Origin: DATLED01 sp963750255
GTDB lineage: Bacteria; Actinomycetota; Acidimicrobiia; Acidimicrobiales; CADCTF01
Assembly: GCA_963750255.1 (NCBI GenBank)
Contig: CAVVPZ010000008.1
Span: 186,001 to 250,000 of the forward strand
DNA length: 64,000 nucleotides
Direction: 5' to 3'
Positions 1 through 9,003 of this stretch are shown one piece after another (position 1 is the first letter of the stretch; each line of letters starts with the position of its first letter). Both the position numbers and the translations under genes were made by a program. The notes beneath the pieces were generated by a model. It was not told where the DNA came from. It searched no databases and saw only the letters and a program-made list of their open reading frames with translations.

Positions 1-1
1 C

Positions 2-310
2 TCGCGTACTGGACGCGTCCATCCGTACGTCGAGGTCCTGTTGCGGCGGGCCGACGATGTCGGTGCCAAATCGATCCTGATCACCGACACGTTGGGGCAT
101 CGGCTGTCGTCGCCGGCCGACCTCCGCCTCAACGCCGGAAGGGGCACCCCGGGGCTCTTCGCCAGTCACGCCCCGACCATCGTGTTGTTGGAGGCGCTCG
201 TGTTGGCGACGGCTGCGGCCGATCCTGCCCGATCCGAGGCCGCGCTCGGCGAGCTCAACCGGCTGCGGCGCGAACTTGCCGGCAAGCCCTTCGACGTCGA
301 CCCCGACTGA
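2..310 (+). CDS. SIS-domain (RpiR/MurR-like) protein, C-terminal part
   Basis: This is the 3' end of a gene that begins before the window; the reading frame is open from base 2. About 102 residues remain and end in a TGA stop. The segment reads as the second half of a SIS (sugar isomerase) fold: a Val/Ile-rich strand (KSILITDT) followed by a loop and a long helix (IVLLEALVLATAAA), as in RpiR/MurR regulators, where this domain binds phosphosugars. The N-terminal helix-turn-helix that would prove a regulator is not in view, so a stand-alone SIS protein remains possible. Confidence 0.55.
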   Translation, partial: SRTGRVHPYVEVLLRRADDVGAKSILITDTLGHRLSSPADLRLNAGRGTPGLFASHAPTIVLLEALVLATAAADPARSEAALGELNRLRRELAGKPFDVDPD

Positions 311-315
311 CCGGA

Positions 316-1347
316 TTAGAAGCGGCGCTTGGGACGGCGCGCCCGGGTGCGGCGGGCTGGGTCGCCGCCGCCGACCCAGTCGTTGCCGTCGAGTCGAGCG
401 AGGCTGGCCTCGATGTCGAAGGTGAGCCAGCGAGCGAGTTGCGGATGGACGGGGTGCTGCCAGAGGCCGTACGGACCCCGTTGTCGCTCGATGAAGCCCA
501 GAAGGTCGGCGACTGCAGGGTGTTCGGCAGAGACGCCGCACCGCGATGCGAGGTCGAGAACGAAGGCGGGGTCGTTGCTCACATAGAACGTGAACACCCC
601 CGAGGCTCGCTCGAGCCCGACCAGCCTCGACACCTCCCAGCCGAGCGAGGCTGCGTGCTGGTTGGGCTGGGCCAAGAGGTGCTCGACGCCGACGCGGGCG
701 ACATCGGAATGGCGGCGCTCGGGATGGAGAGCGAAGCAGGCGACGACACCGGTGGTTGCCGATCGGCAGCCCTCGCCCGGATTGAGCTTGCGGTATTCGG
801 GATCCTCGCCTGACGACCGGCCGTCGAGGCCGAGGTCGGCCTTGTGCGAGCCCGTCCACGAGCCGTCTCGGAGCCGCTGCCCGATGAGCCATTCGTAGGC
901 CCGCTCGGCGCGGGGGTCGGCTGCGAACCCGGCGGCGGCCACGCCCCGCAGCGGAAGCGCGGTCTGCATGGTGATCATGCGATAACTCTCGGCTGGTGTC
1001 AGGGCTGCCGGCGCTTGGCCCCGTCGCCGCGTCGAACGCGGGGACGGGTCGTCTCCTACGGGCCACGATCCGTCGGGCTGTTGCCGAGCGAAGATCGCCT
1101 CGACGGCGTCGCCGAGCGCTGGTCCTCGGTAGCCGAGATGTGAGAGGCGGCAGAGAAGGTACCCAGCTTCCCGCGGCCGGCCGTGGGCTGGCGCCAGCCG
1201 CTCGACGATCGAGCGAATGTCGGCACTTCGATCGACCTCGGCGCGCCATCGCGCCACCTCGTCGTCGTGTTCGGCCGCCGCCCCGAGTTCGACGGCCGCC
1301 CGCCACCGAAGCGACGGGTCCGGGTCTCCAAGAAGCAACGGGTTCAT
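316..1347 (-). CDS. squalene-cyclase/prenyltransferase-like alpha-toroid protein
   Basis: This is a protein of about 343 residues. The chosen ATG overlaps the stop codon of the UvrA-like gene upstream (ATGA), so the two are translationally coupled. Two repeats with the QW-like signature (QQPDGSW near residue 90 and RLRDGSW near 165) are typical of the alpha/alpha toroid found in terpene cyclases and prenyltransferases. The catalytic DxDD of cyclases is not seen, and length is about half that of squalene-hopene cyclase, so it may be a non-catalytic scaffold or binding protein. The extreme C terminus is Arg/Lys rich (RARRPKRRF) and may contact nucleic acid. The function is unknown; the coupling to a DNA-repair-type ATPase is the best clue. 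Confidence 0.7.
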   Translation of the reverse strand: MNPLLLGDPDPSLRWRAAVELGAAAEHDDEVARWRAEVDRSADIRSIVERLAPAHGRPREAGYLLCRLSHLGYRGPALGDAVEAIFARQQPDGSWPVGDDPSPRSTRRRGQAPAALTPAESYRMITMQTALPLRGVAAAGFAADPRAERAYEWLIGQRLRDGSWTGSHKADLGLDGRSSGEDPEYRKLNPGEGCRSATTGVVACFALHPERRHSDVARVGVEHLLAQPNQHAASLGWEVSRLVGLERASGVFTFYVSNDPAFVLDLASRCGVSAEHPAVADLLGFIERQRGPYGLWQHPVHPQLARWLTFDIEASLARLDGNDWVGGGDPARRTRARRPKRRF

Positions 1348-4300
1348 CACAGCGCCGCCGCCACGTACGGTGCCGTCGCCGTGGCCGACGTCGCGAGGTC
1401 CTCGGGGGTTCCTTCGAAGACGATTCGGCCTCCGTCGGGTCCCGCTCCGGGTCCGAGCTCGATGAGCCAGTCGCACGTCGCCAAGAGGGCGGGATCGTGC
1501 TCGACGACGATGACCGAGTTGCCGGCGTCGACCACCGCCGCCAGCGTCGCCGCCAGCACGGCGACATCGGTTGCCTGGAGACCAACGGTGGGCTCATCGA
1601 GAACGAAGAGCGCCGACCCCTTGGTCCGGCGGGCGAGTTCCTTGGCCAACTTGAGGCGTTGCGCCTCCCCGCCGGAAAGGCTCCACCCGGGTTGGCGGAG
1701 CACCAGGTAGCCCAGGCCGAGCGCGATCGCTGCCTGCCCAGCGCGACGGACGACGTCCCTGTCGCCCCACACCTCGACGACTTCGGTGATCGTGAGCCCC
1801 TCGAGATCGGCCAGCGTTGCGCCCCGCTCGACCAGCGAGATCGCCTCCCGGCGGTAGCCGGAGCCCGCGCAGGCGTCGCAGGTCTGGGTGACCGACGGGA
1901 GGAACCACATGCTTTCCTGCCAGGCGCCCCGCCCGTCGCAGCCGTCGCAGGCGTAGCGGAGATCCTTGAGCGTGAGGCCCAGCTCCATGGCCGTCTCGCT
2001 GCCTGCATAGGCCTTGCGTACGGCTTCGATGAGGCCGAGGAACATGCCCGGTGATGTGATTTCGGCCTTGGATTGGTCGGCCACGACGATGCGCGGCGGC
2101 GCGCCCTCGATGTCGTCGTGGACGCCGGGGGTCACCCGGACGACTCCCGCCCCCGGTCCCTTGGTCTTGGGCTCGACCAGTCCGAGCGCGATCGTGTCGA
2201 TGACGAGCGACGACTTGCCCGAGCCTGACACCCCGCACACGCCGACCAGAGCGCCGAGGGGGATGCGCACGTCCAAGCCGCGCAGGTTGTTCTCACGAGC
2301 GCCGGTGACCTGCATCCACTCCCTTGCCCGTCGTCGGATGACCCGACGCGGGATCGTCGTCGTTCCATCCAGGACGGCGCGCGTGACCGACTCGGCGCTG
2401 GAAAGAGCGATGATTCGCCCTCCTTCACGCCCGGGGCCGGGACCAACTTCGATGACGTGGTCGGCGGCTCGGATGAAGGTCGGGTCGTGCTCGACGGCGA
2501 TCACGGTGTTGCCGGCGTCGCGGAGCTCGGTGAGCGCTCCACACAAGGCCTCCACCTCGGAAGGATGAAGGCCTCGCGACGGTTCGTCGAGCAAGACGGT
2601 CATGCCGACGAGGCCGCCGCCGAGCACCGAGGCGAGCTTGATCCGTTGCGCCTCGCCGGCCGACAGCGTCCAGCTCGAACGGTCGAGATCGAGGTAGGCC
2701 AACCCGACGTCGGCCAGGAAGCGGAGACGGTGGAGGGCGACCACGCGGGCGTTGGCGGCGAGTTGGTCGGTGGGTTCGCTCATCGACGAAAGCACGGACT
2801 TCAATTCGCCCAGGGGCATCGAGAACAGGTCGCTCCGGTCGCGCCCGTCGAGTCGCACGGTGAGGTAGTCGGCTCGTAGCCGCTTGCCGTCGCACGCAGG
2901 GCAGGGAAAGGTCGTCGACCCCCGCCCACCGAGGTCGCCGCCGAGAGCGACCGGGCTGTCGAGTCCTTGCCATCGCCACGTACCGTCGCCGTTGCCCCAG
3001 CTGAAGAAGACCCGGATTCGCCCATCGGCCTCGGCTCGAACGGGAAAGGGTTCGTCGTCGCCGAAGAAGAACTTGTGTCGCACGTCGGCGCTCAGCGCCG
3101 ACCACGGCGTCGCCTGCGGATCGAATCCGTAGCGCTCGGCGAACGCGCGCAGCGAACCATTCCCGCCCGCTCCGTCGGCGCAGAGGTAGTCCCTCACCAG
3201 TCCGTTGCCGCCGAAGCAGCCCTTGCAGATCGGCGCGTCGGGCCGCACGATCCACTTGTCCGGGATCAGCCGCCGTTGGACGCCGAGGCCGTAGCAGTGC
3301 GGGCAGATGGCGGCGGGCGAGCCGGTGAAGTGGCGGGGTTCGATGGCGATGGCCTCGGCCTCACATGCGAGGCAGCGCCACTTGGCCTCGGGCCTCGGCG
3401 ACGTCCGCGTGACGGCGTCGGTGCCGCAGGAGAGGCACCTTCGCTTGCCGGCGCGGGCGAGAACGATCGCCACCAATCTGTCGATGTCGCTGGATCGGCC
3501 GACCGTCGCTCTCGCCGCTTCTCGGCGGTCGGTGATCCTCGTTCCGGCATCGACGATCATCGTCGGTCCGAGGCCCGTGAGGGAGTGGACGGGGGCTTCG
3601 GGCCCCTCCCGTACCGACTGACGCTCGTAGACCGAGAGACACTCGAGGAGCCGACGCGTCGACTCCGCCGCGATCACGTCCTCGACCAAGGAGGACTTGC
3701 CAGAACCGGACACCCCGGTGACGACCGTGAAGCGCTCTTTGGGAAAGTCGGCGTCGACACCCTGGAGGTTGTGGGCTCTCGCGCCTCGAACCCGGATGGC
3801 GTCGGACGAGCGGCGCCGCTGGCGGGGGCGGGTCCGGGGCCGAGGGCGGCGGGGTGGCCCAGCCAATGGGACGCCGCAGTGTTGCAGCCAGCCGCCGTCG
3901 GGACCGCCGCCGGGGCCGAGGTCGACGACCCAGTCGCTGTGGGCGATGACCTCTTGTTGGTGCTCGACCACGACGACCGTGCATCCCCGATCGGTGAGAC
4001 GGTGGAGGACGTCGAGCAACCGACCGAGATCGGCGGGGTGGAGGCCGGTCGTGGGTTCGTCGAGGAGCACGAAGTCACCCGGTTTGGCTCGAGCCACCTC
4101 GCGGGCGAGGCGCACCCGTTGTGCCTCTCCACCCGACAGGCTCGGCGATGGTTGCCCGAGGGTCAGGTAGCCGAGACCCACCTCTCGGAGGGTCTCGAGG
4201 ATGCGCTGGACGGGCGGATGCTCGGCGAAGAGCGCGCACGCTTCGTCGACCCGGCAAGCGAGGACGTCGGCGATCGAGAGGTCCGACCACCTGGCCTCGA

Positions 4301-6089
4301 GCACCTCCGGGCGGTAGCGACGTCCTTCACAGACCTCACACGCCACCCAGATAGGGGCGACGTAGCGCAACGCGATCTCGACGGCGCCCATGCCGTCGCA
4401 CTCTTCGCATGCGCCCTCCGGGCGGTTGAAGGTGAACTCCGAAGGGGATCGACCGGTGGCGGCGGCAAAGACCGACCGGATCTTGTCGAAGACCTTCGTA
4501 TAGGTGGCCGGGTTGGATCTCGGGTTGTTGCCCAGCGGCGCCTGATCGACGGCGATGGCCCGCATTGCAGGCGCTTCAAACGCTTCACAGCCGATGGCCG
4601 ACCCCTCGAGGAGCGAAGCGAGCAGCACATCGCGGGCCAAGGTGGTCTTTCCTGCCCCCGACGGTCCGGTGATCACGGTCAGCGCCCCCAGCGGGATCTC
4701 GCAGTCGACATCGCGGAGGTTGCGCAAACCGCCCCCGGTGATCCGGATCCGACCGTCGCCAATCGTGGGCTGCACGCGGCGAGCCGTCGGCGCCGCGCCC
4801 GAGAACCCGGTGCCCGACGCGGTGTCGGCGCGCCAGAGGTCGGCGGGGGAGCCTTGGAAGACGACGCGGCCTCCGGCGCTGCCGCCACCCGGGCCGATCT
4901 CGACCACCTCGTCCGCCATCGCCACCGCGGCCGGATCGTGCTCGACCATCAGCACGGGACCGGGTAGTGCCGCCACTGCGTCGAGCAGTCGCTCGAGGTC
5001 GGTGTGATGCAGCCCGATGGTCGGCTCGTCGAGTACGTGGAGGAGGTCTTCGAGCCGCCCGGACAACACCACGGCAAGGCGCGTCCGCTGTGCCTCCCCT
5101 CTCGACAGCGTGGGCATCGGCCGGTCGAGGGCGAGGTGGCCGAGACCGAGCGTCGCCAGAGGTCGGAGTCTCCGCAGCAACTCGTCTTGGAGCCGGGCGG
5201 CGCGCAGCCCCGTCGGGAGGGCCTCGACGAAGGCGGCGACCTCGCTGACCGAGCGACCCAACAGTTCGACAAGCGTGAGCCCGCCCACCCGGTGCGAGGA
5301 GGTGTCGATGCCGTCGACACGGAACGCCGAGGGCCCGAGGGGCCGCACCCAGTCACCACAGCCGGGGCACACGGGCGCGCGGAGGATCGGGAGGCCCCCG
5401 AGTCGGACCTCGGGCGACCCCAATCCGTCGGCCCGCTCGAGGGTCGACCGCAGCTCTGCGGTCGAGGTGTCGGATCGGAGGCGGGCGATGCGGACGACAA
5501 CGTCGTGGGGCTGGTCTGGGTCGAGGCGTGGCACCCGACTCGCGGTTTCAGCCCCCCAGGCGCGGCCGTCGATCATGACCCTCTCGAATTGGTTCCGCAA
5601 GCCGGCCAGCAAGCGGGCGTGCGTGCCTCGAATCGCTCGGACGACGGCGACCTCGACGTCGAGAGCGCCCGTCTCGCTGAGCAATTCGAGGGCGATCGTC
5701 AACCGCTCCTCGTCGGATACGGCACGAACGGGCAGGGCGCAGCGCGGGCACGTGACTTCGGCGAAGCGCGAGTAGAGGATGCGAAGGAACGGGTGCAGCC
5801 CGACCGACGTGGCCACCGTCGACGCTGGATTGCGATTGAGCACGTTCTGCGCCACCGAGACGGCGGGGCCCAATCCCTCGATGCGCCGCACCCGGGCCGG
5901 AGGGGTGCCGCCGCCAGCGCGTCCCAACGCGAGCGATTCGATGAATCGCCGGTGAGCTTCGCGGTAGACGACGTCGAAGGCGAGCGACGACTTGCCTGAG
6001 CCGGAGACACCGACGATGGCCGTGAGGCCCGGGCCGAACGCGACGTCGATGTCGGCCAAGTTGTGCTCCGCCGCCCCGAGCACCTTCAC
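1347..6089 (-). CDS. double-length UvrA-like ABC ATPase with four nucleotide-binding cassettes
   Basis: This 1580-residue protein contains two complete UvrA-like halves. Walker A motifs lie at residues 27-35 (GVSGSGKSS), 474-482, 791-799 and 1286-1294. ABC signatures lie at 328 (LSRGEAQR), 651 (LSGGEAQR), 1142 (LSAGEAQR) and 1471 (LSGGEAQR), each followed by an LDEP Walker B. The CxxC...CxxC zinc module of UvrA's second cassette occurs twice (C561/C564-C584/C587 and C1381/C1384-C1404/C1407). An Arg/Pro-rich linker at about 745-762 joins the halves. Canonical UvrA is about 950 residues and dimerises; this resembles a covalent dimer of shortened subunits. It starts with GTG and may be an accessory (class II/III-like) DNA-damage or resistance ATPase rather than housekeeping UvrA. 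It is intact, without frameshifts. Confidence 0.88.
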   Translation of the reverse strand: MKVLGAAEHNLADIDVAFGPGLTAIVGVSGSGKSSLAFDVVYREAHRRFIESLALGRAGGGTPPARVRRIEGLGPAVSVAQNVLNRNPASTVATSVGLHPFLRILYSRFAEVTCPRCALPVRAVSDEERLTIALELLSETGALDVEVAVVRAIRGTHARLLAGLRNQFERVMIDGRAWGAETASRVPRLDPDQPHDVVVRIARLRSDTSTAELRSTLERADGLGSPEVRLGGLPILRAPVCPGCGDWVRPLGPSAFRVDGIDTSSHRVGGLTLVELLGRSVSEVAAFVEALPTGLRAARLQDELLRRLRPLATLGLGHLALDRPMPTLSRGEAQRTRLAVVLSGRLEDLLHVLDEPTIGLHHTDLERLLDAVAALPGPVLMVEHDPAAVAMADEVVEIGPGGGSAGGRVVFQGSPADLWRADTASGTGFSGAAPTARRVQPTIGDGRIRITGGGLRNLRDVDCEIPLGALTVITGPSGAGKTTLARDVLLASLLEGSAIGCEAFEAPAMRAIAVDQAPLGNNPRSNPATYTKVFDKIRSVFAAATGRSPSEFTFNRPEGACEECDGMGAVEIALRYVAPIWVACEVCEGRRYRPEVLEARWSDLSIADVLACRVDEACALFAEHPPVQRILETLREVGLGYLTLGQPSPSLSGGEAQRVRLAREVARAKPGDFVLLDEPTTGLHPADLGRLLDVLHRLTDRGCTVVVVEHQQEVIAHSDWVVDLGPGGGPDGGWLQHCGVPLAGPPRRPRPRTRPRQRRRSSDAIRVRGARAHNLQGVDADFPKERFTVVTGVSGSGKSSLVEDVIAAESTRRLLECLSVYERQSVREGPEAPVHSLTGLGPTMIVDAGTRITDRREAARATVGRSSDIDRLVAIVLARAGKRRCLSCGTDAVTRTSPRPEAKWRCLACEAEAIAIEPRHFTGSPAAICPHCYGLGVQRRLIPDKWIVRPDAPICKGCFGGNGLVRDYLCADGAGGNGSLRAFAERYGFDPQATPWSALSADVRHKFFFGDDEPFPVRAEADGRIRVFFSWGNGDGTWRWQGLDSPVALGGDLGGRGSTTFPCPACDGKRLRADYLTVRLDGRDRSDLFSMPLGELKSVLSSMSEPTDQLAANARVVALHRLRFLADVGLAYLDLDRSSWTLSAGEAQRIKLASVLGGGLVGMTVLLDEPSRGLHPSEVEALCGALTELRDAGNTVIAVEHDPTFIRAADHVIEVGPGPGREGGRIIALSSAESVTRAVLDGTTTIPRRVIRRRAREWMQVTGARENNLRGLDVRIPLGALVGVCGVSGSGKSSLVIDTIALGLVEPKTKGPGAGVVRVTPGVHDDIEGAPPRIVVADQSKAEITSPGMFLGLIEAVRKAYAGSETAMELGLTLKDLRYACDGCDGRGAWQESMWFLPSVTQTCDACAGSGYRREAISLVERGATLADLEGLTITEVVEVWGDRDVVRRAGQAAIALGLGYLVLRQPGWSLSGGEAQRLKLAKELARRTKGSALFVLDEPTVGLQATDVAVLAATLAAVVDAGNSVIVVEHDPALLATCDWLIELGPGAGPDGGRIVFEGTPEDLATSATATAPYVAAAL

Positions 6090-6126
6090 GGAACCCTCAC
6101 GCTCCGATCATGTCCGAATCCGCGGG

Positions 6127-6173
6127 CTTTCCGGCGGGAACGGTCGTCGCCGGGCGGCCCTCGCGCCGGAAAG
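6127..6173. repeat. 10-bp inverted repeat upstream of the flavin reductase (copy 1)
   Basis: CTTTCCGGCG at 6127-6136 is matched by its exact reverse complement CGCCGGAAAG at 6164-6173, with 27 nt between. The right arm covers the -35 position relative to the TACGGT box at 6186. A near-identical arrangement occurs at 40344-40389, at the same distance from another TAnnnT box. It lies in the gap between divergent genes and may be an operator. Confidence 0.55.
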
Positions 6174-6185
6174 GGCGGGGGCGGG

Positions 6186-6191
6186 TACGGT
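6186..6191 (+). promoter_or_regulatory. candidate -10 box TACGGT, leaderless start
   Basis: TACGGT ends 6 nt before the ATG at 6198. This fits the TAnnnT rule seen at many unit starts in this window; transcription would begin at or next to the start codon. Confidence 0.5.
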
Positions 6192-6197
6192 CGAGGG

Positions 6198-7580
6198 ATG
6201 GACTACGACCTGGTCGTCATCGGCGGTGGCGCCGGCGGCATGTCGGCCGCGAGAGCGGGGGTCCGGCGCAAGAAGCGCACGTTGTTGGTGCAGGATGGCG
6301 AGATCGGCGGCGACTGCACGTTCACCGGTTGTGTCCCGTCAAAGGCGCTGATTGCCGCCGCGGCCAAGGGCAAGACATTCGCCGAGGCGATGGCGTCGGC
6401 CCACCGTTCCATCGAGACCATCGCCGTCACCGAGAACGCCGCCGTGTTCCGCAACGAGGGGATCGAGGTCCTCGAAGGTCGGGCCCGGTTCCGGTCGAGC
6501 AACGAGATCGAGGTCGACGGCACACGCATCGGGGCCGACCGCTTCGTCATCGCCACCGGAGCCAAGCCCGCCGTCCCGCCCATCGATGGCCTGCGGGAGA
6601 CGCATCATTTGACGAGTGACGACGTGTGGTCGCTGACCGAGTGTCCCGAGTCGCTGGTCGTGCTCGGCGGCGGGGCAATCGGCTGCGAACTGGCGCACAC
6701 GTTCGCCCGTCTCGGGTCGAAGGTCACCATCGTCGAAGGCACCGACCGGCTGCTCAACAAAGAGGAGCTCCAGGTGAGCGCCTGCATCCGGTCGGTGTTC
6801 GAGGGTGAGGGCATCACCGTTCGATTGGGCGAGAACGTGACCAAGGTCGAGGAGCTCGGCCCCGATCGCCGGGTGCGGGCTCACCTCGAGCGGGGCGAGC
6901 CGGTCGAGGCGGCGAGGGTGCTCGTCGCCATCGGTCGCCAGCCCGTCACCGACGGTCTCGATGTCGAGGCCGGGGGCGTCGCCCTCGACGACCGGGGCTT
7001 CATCAAGACCGACGACTACCTCAAGACCTCGTCGGGCAACATCTGGGGGGTCGGTGACGTGAGCGGCAAGCTCCAGTTCACCCACGCCGCTGATGAGATG
7101 GGGCGCATCGCGGTCGGCAACGCCTTCGGCCGTCTGCGCCAGCGCCGGTTCAAGGCCGGCCGCACGCCGTGGGTCACGTTCACCAAGCCCGAGGTCGGCC
7201 GCGTCGGGATGACCGAGGCCGATGCGGCCGAGCACGGTGGCAGGGTCGCGTTCTTGCCCCTGACCGAGGTCGACCGGGCCATCGCGGAGGACGAGTCCGA
7301 CGGGTTCCTCAAGGTCGTGGCCGGTCCCCGCTTCGGGCTCGGCAACCTGGCCGGCGGCCAGATCCTCGGAGCGACGGTCATGTGTTCTCGCGGCGGCGAA
7401 CTCGTCCACGAGTTCGCCCTCGCCATGCGGGCTTCGATGTTCCCGGCGCGGATGGCGCTCACCACGCACGCCTATCCGACGTGGTCGATGGCGGTGCAGA
7501 AGGTGGTGGGACAGTTCTTCTACGAGATCGAGGGACGCGAGGCCACCCCGGCGCGCGCCGACGGTGGCACCGGGTCGTGA
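6198..7580 (+). CDS. pyridine nucleotide-disulfide oxidoreductase (MerA/Lpd-like)
   Basis: This is a 460-residue flavoprotein of the dihydrolipoamide dehydrogenase/mercuric reductase superfamily. The N terminus has the FAD dinucleotide fold (GGGAGGMSAA). It is followed by the redox-active pair in CTFTGCVPSK (C-x4-C), a second Rossmann motif for NAD(P)H (GGGAIGCELA), the FAD-binding GVGDV segment, and a C-terminal dimerisation domain. The usual HPxxxE catalytic dyad is altered (HAYPTWSMA), so it is unlikely to be true lipoamide dehydrogenase. There is no N-terminal heavy-metal domain and no C-terminal Cys pair, so mercury reduction is not supported. The substrate is unknown. Its stop overlaps the GTG of xseA. 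Confidence 0.88.
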   Translation: MDYDLVVIGGGAGGMSAARAGVRRKKRTLLVQDGEIGGDCTFTGCVPSKALIAAAAKGKTFAEAMASAHRSIETIAVTENAAVFRNEGIEVLEGRARFRSSNEIEVDGTRIGADRFVIATGAKPAVPPIDGLRETHHLTSDDVWSLTECPESLVVLGGGAIGCELAHTFARLGSKVTIVEGTDRLLNKEELQVSACIRSVFEGEGITVRLGENVTKVEELGPDRRVRAHLERGEPVEAARVLVAIGRQPVTDGLDVEAGGVALDDRGFIKTDDYLKTSSGNIWGVGDVSGKLQFTHAADEMGRIAVGNAFGRLRQRRFKAGRTPWVTFTKPEVGRVGMTEADAAEHGGRVAFLPLTEVDRAIAEDESDGFLKVVAGPRFGLGNLAGGQILGATVMCSRGGELVHEFALAMRASMFPARMALTTHAYPTWSMAVQKVVGQFFYEIEGREATPARADGGTGS

Positions 7581-8788
7581 CGCTGTTCGACTCGAACCCG
7601 GGCGAGCGCCCCGCCGCCCGCCGCCTCAGCCTCGTTCGCCTGAGCTCCGAACTCGCCCGTTCGCTGGGCGCCATCGGACGGGTGGCGGTCGAGGGCGAGG
7701 TCCACCGGCCCAGCCACCGACCGAATGGCCGGATCTACTTCACCCTCAAGGATCGGGCCGCGCAGATCGACGTCAGCGTGCCCGCCTCCCGGGCCAAGCG
7801 GGCCCGAGCCATCGACGGTGAGCGGGTGCAGGTCACCGGCGCCCTCGAGTGGAACAACAACTGGGGCAAGCTCCAACTGATCGGCGAAGAGGTGGTGCCG
7901 GTCGGCGCCGGCGCCGTGGCCGCGATGATCGCCGAGGCCCGCCGGCGCTTGGCCGCCGACGGGCTGCTCGACCGCCCACGTCGGACCATTCCGCGGCTTC
8001 CCACGGCCATCGGCGTGATCTGCGGCAGCGACGCCGCTGTCCGAGCCGACATCGAGTCGGTGGTGGCCGCTCGATTTGCCAACTACCCGATGGTGTTCCG
8101 TGAGGTCACCGTGTCCGGTCCGACGGCGGTCGACAGCATCATTGCGGCGATCGCCGATCTCGACTTCGACCCGCGGGTGCAAGTCATCGTGTTGGCCCGG
8201 GGTGGAGGCGACGCCACCCAGTTGCTGCCGTTCTCTGACGAGGACCTCTGCCGGGCGGTGTGCGCCTCATCGACCCCCGTCGTCGCCGCCATCGGTCACG
8301 AGGGCGACCGGCCCCTCTGCGACGAGGTCGTCGACCTTCGCTGTGGCACCCCTTCGCTGGCGGCGGCGGCCGTGGTTCCCGATCGGGCCCACCTCGATCA
8401 GCTCCTCGATGAACGGCTGGCGCGGGCTGCAGCACTGACCGAGGCCCACGTCGCGACATCGCGCAGACGCCTCGATGCTGTCGACCGCGACCGCGCCGTC
8501 AACGCCGGCGTCGAGCTGGCCGGCCGCCGGTTGGCGGCCGCCGCCGGGCGTCTCGCACTCCTGCACCCGACCACGGCGCTCGCCCCGGCGTCGGCCCGCC
8601 TCGCCGCCGCCCTCCGCGAGATGGACGCCCTGAGCCCGGTCCGGGTCCTCGAGCGGGGATACGCCATCGTGCGGTCGACCGGGGGTGACGTCTTGCGTTC
8701 GTCGACCGATGTCGGCGTCGGGGACCGCGTCGACGTGCAATTGGCGGCGGGACGACTTCGAGCCGAGATCGAAGAGGTGTCGACATGA
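7577..8788 (+). CDS. xseA: exodeoxyribonuclease VII large subunit
   Basis: XseA is the catalytic subunit of exonuclease VII, which degrades single-stranded DNA in both directions to oligonucleotides. The 403-residue protein starts at a GTG overlapping the previous stop (GTGA). It has the N-terminal OB fold (GRIYFTLKD ... QVTGALEWNNNWGKLQL) and the catalytic XseA core (VIVLARGGGDATQLLPFSDE and IGHEGDRPLCDEV), followed by a coiled-coil region and the C-terminal LERGYAIV segment. All match the family, although it is slightly shorter than the E. coli protein. It overlaps xseB by 4 nt. Confidence 0.95.
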   Translation: MTLFDSNPGERPAARRLSLVRLSSELARSLGAIGRVAVEGEVHRPSHRPNGRIYFTLKDRAAQIDVSVPASRAKRARAIDGERVQVTGALEWNNNWGKLQLIGEEVVPVGAGAVAAMIAEARRRLAADGLLDRPRRTIPRLPTAIGVICGSDAAVRADIESVVAARFANYPMVFREVTVSGPTAVDSIIAAIADLDFDPRVQVIVLARGGGDATQLLPFSDEDLCRAVCASSTPVVAAIGHEGDRPLCDEVVDLRCGTPSLAAAAVVPDRAHLDQLLDERLARAAALTEAHVATSRRRLDAVDRDRAVNAGVELAGRRLAAAAGRLALLHPTTALAPASARLAAALREMDALSPVRVLERGYAIVRSTGGDVLRSSTDVGVGDRVDVQLAAGRLRAEIEEVST

Positions 8789-9003
8789 CCGACCATGAGG
8801 AGAGCGGGGCCCCGCGGACGTTCGAGGCGCTCGTGGCCGAACTCGAGACCACGATCGCCCGCATGGCTTCGGGTTCGTTGGGCATCGAAGAGGTCACCGA
8901 CCTCTACGAAAAGGCGGGTCGCCTCCACGCCGAGGCCGCACAACGCCTCGACGACATCTCGGCCCGTATCGCCAAGCTCACCGGGCCGGCCACGTCTGAC
9001 TGA
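8785..9003 (+). CDS. xseB: exodeoxyribonuclease VII small subunit
   Basis: This 72-residue helical protein starts at the ATGA overlap with xseA. It has the family pattern FEALVAELE near the N terminus, then LGIEEVTDLYEKAGRLHAEA and a terminal helix. XseB binds the coiled coil of XseA in several copies. Its last 26 nt overlap the 3' end of the convergent phosphoesterase gene. Confidence 0.95.
   Translation: MTDHEESGAPRTFEALVAELETTIARMASGSLGIEEVTDLYEKAGRLHAEAAQRLDDISARIAKLTGPATSD

Noticed and set aside
2967..4967. Long plus-strand open frame (over 600 codons) opposite the UvrA-like gene
   Set aside because: It is low-complexity Arg/Gly/Asp sequence created by high GC on the antisense strand; the minus strand carries all conserved motifs. 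Many similar long shadows were dismissed for the same reason.
1347..6089. Two separate uvrA genes fused by an assembly error
   Set aside because: The frame is continuous through a proper Arg/Pro linker with no stop or start signals between the halves, and the gene has no other indels.
6198..7580. Mercuric reductase
   Set aside because: There is no N-terminal metal-binding domain, no C-terminal Cys pair and no mer genes nearby.
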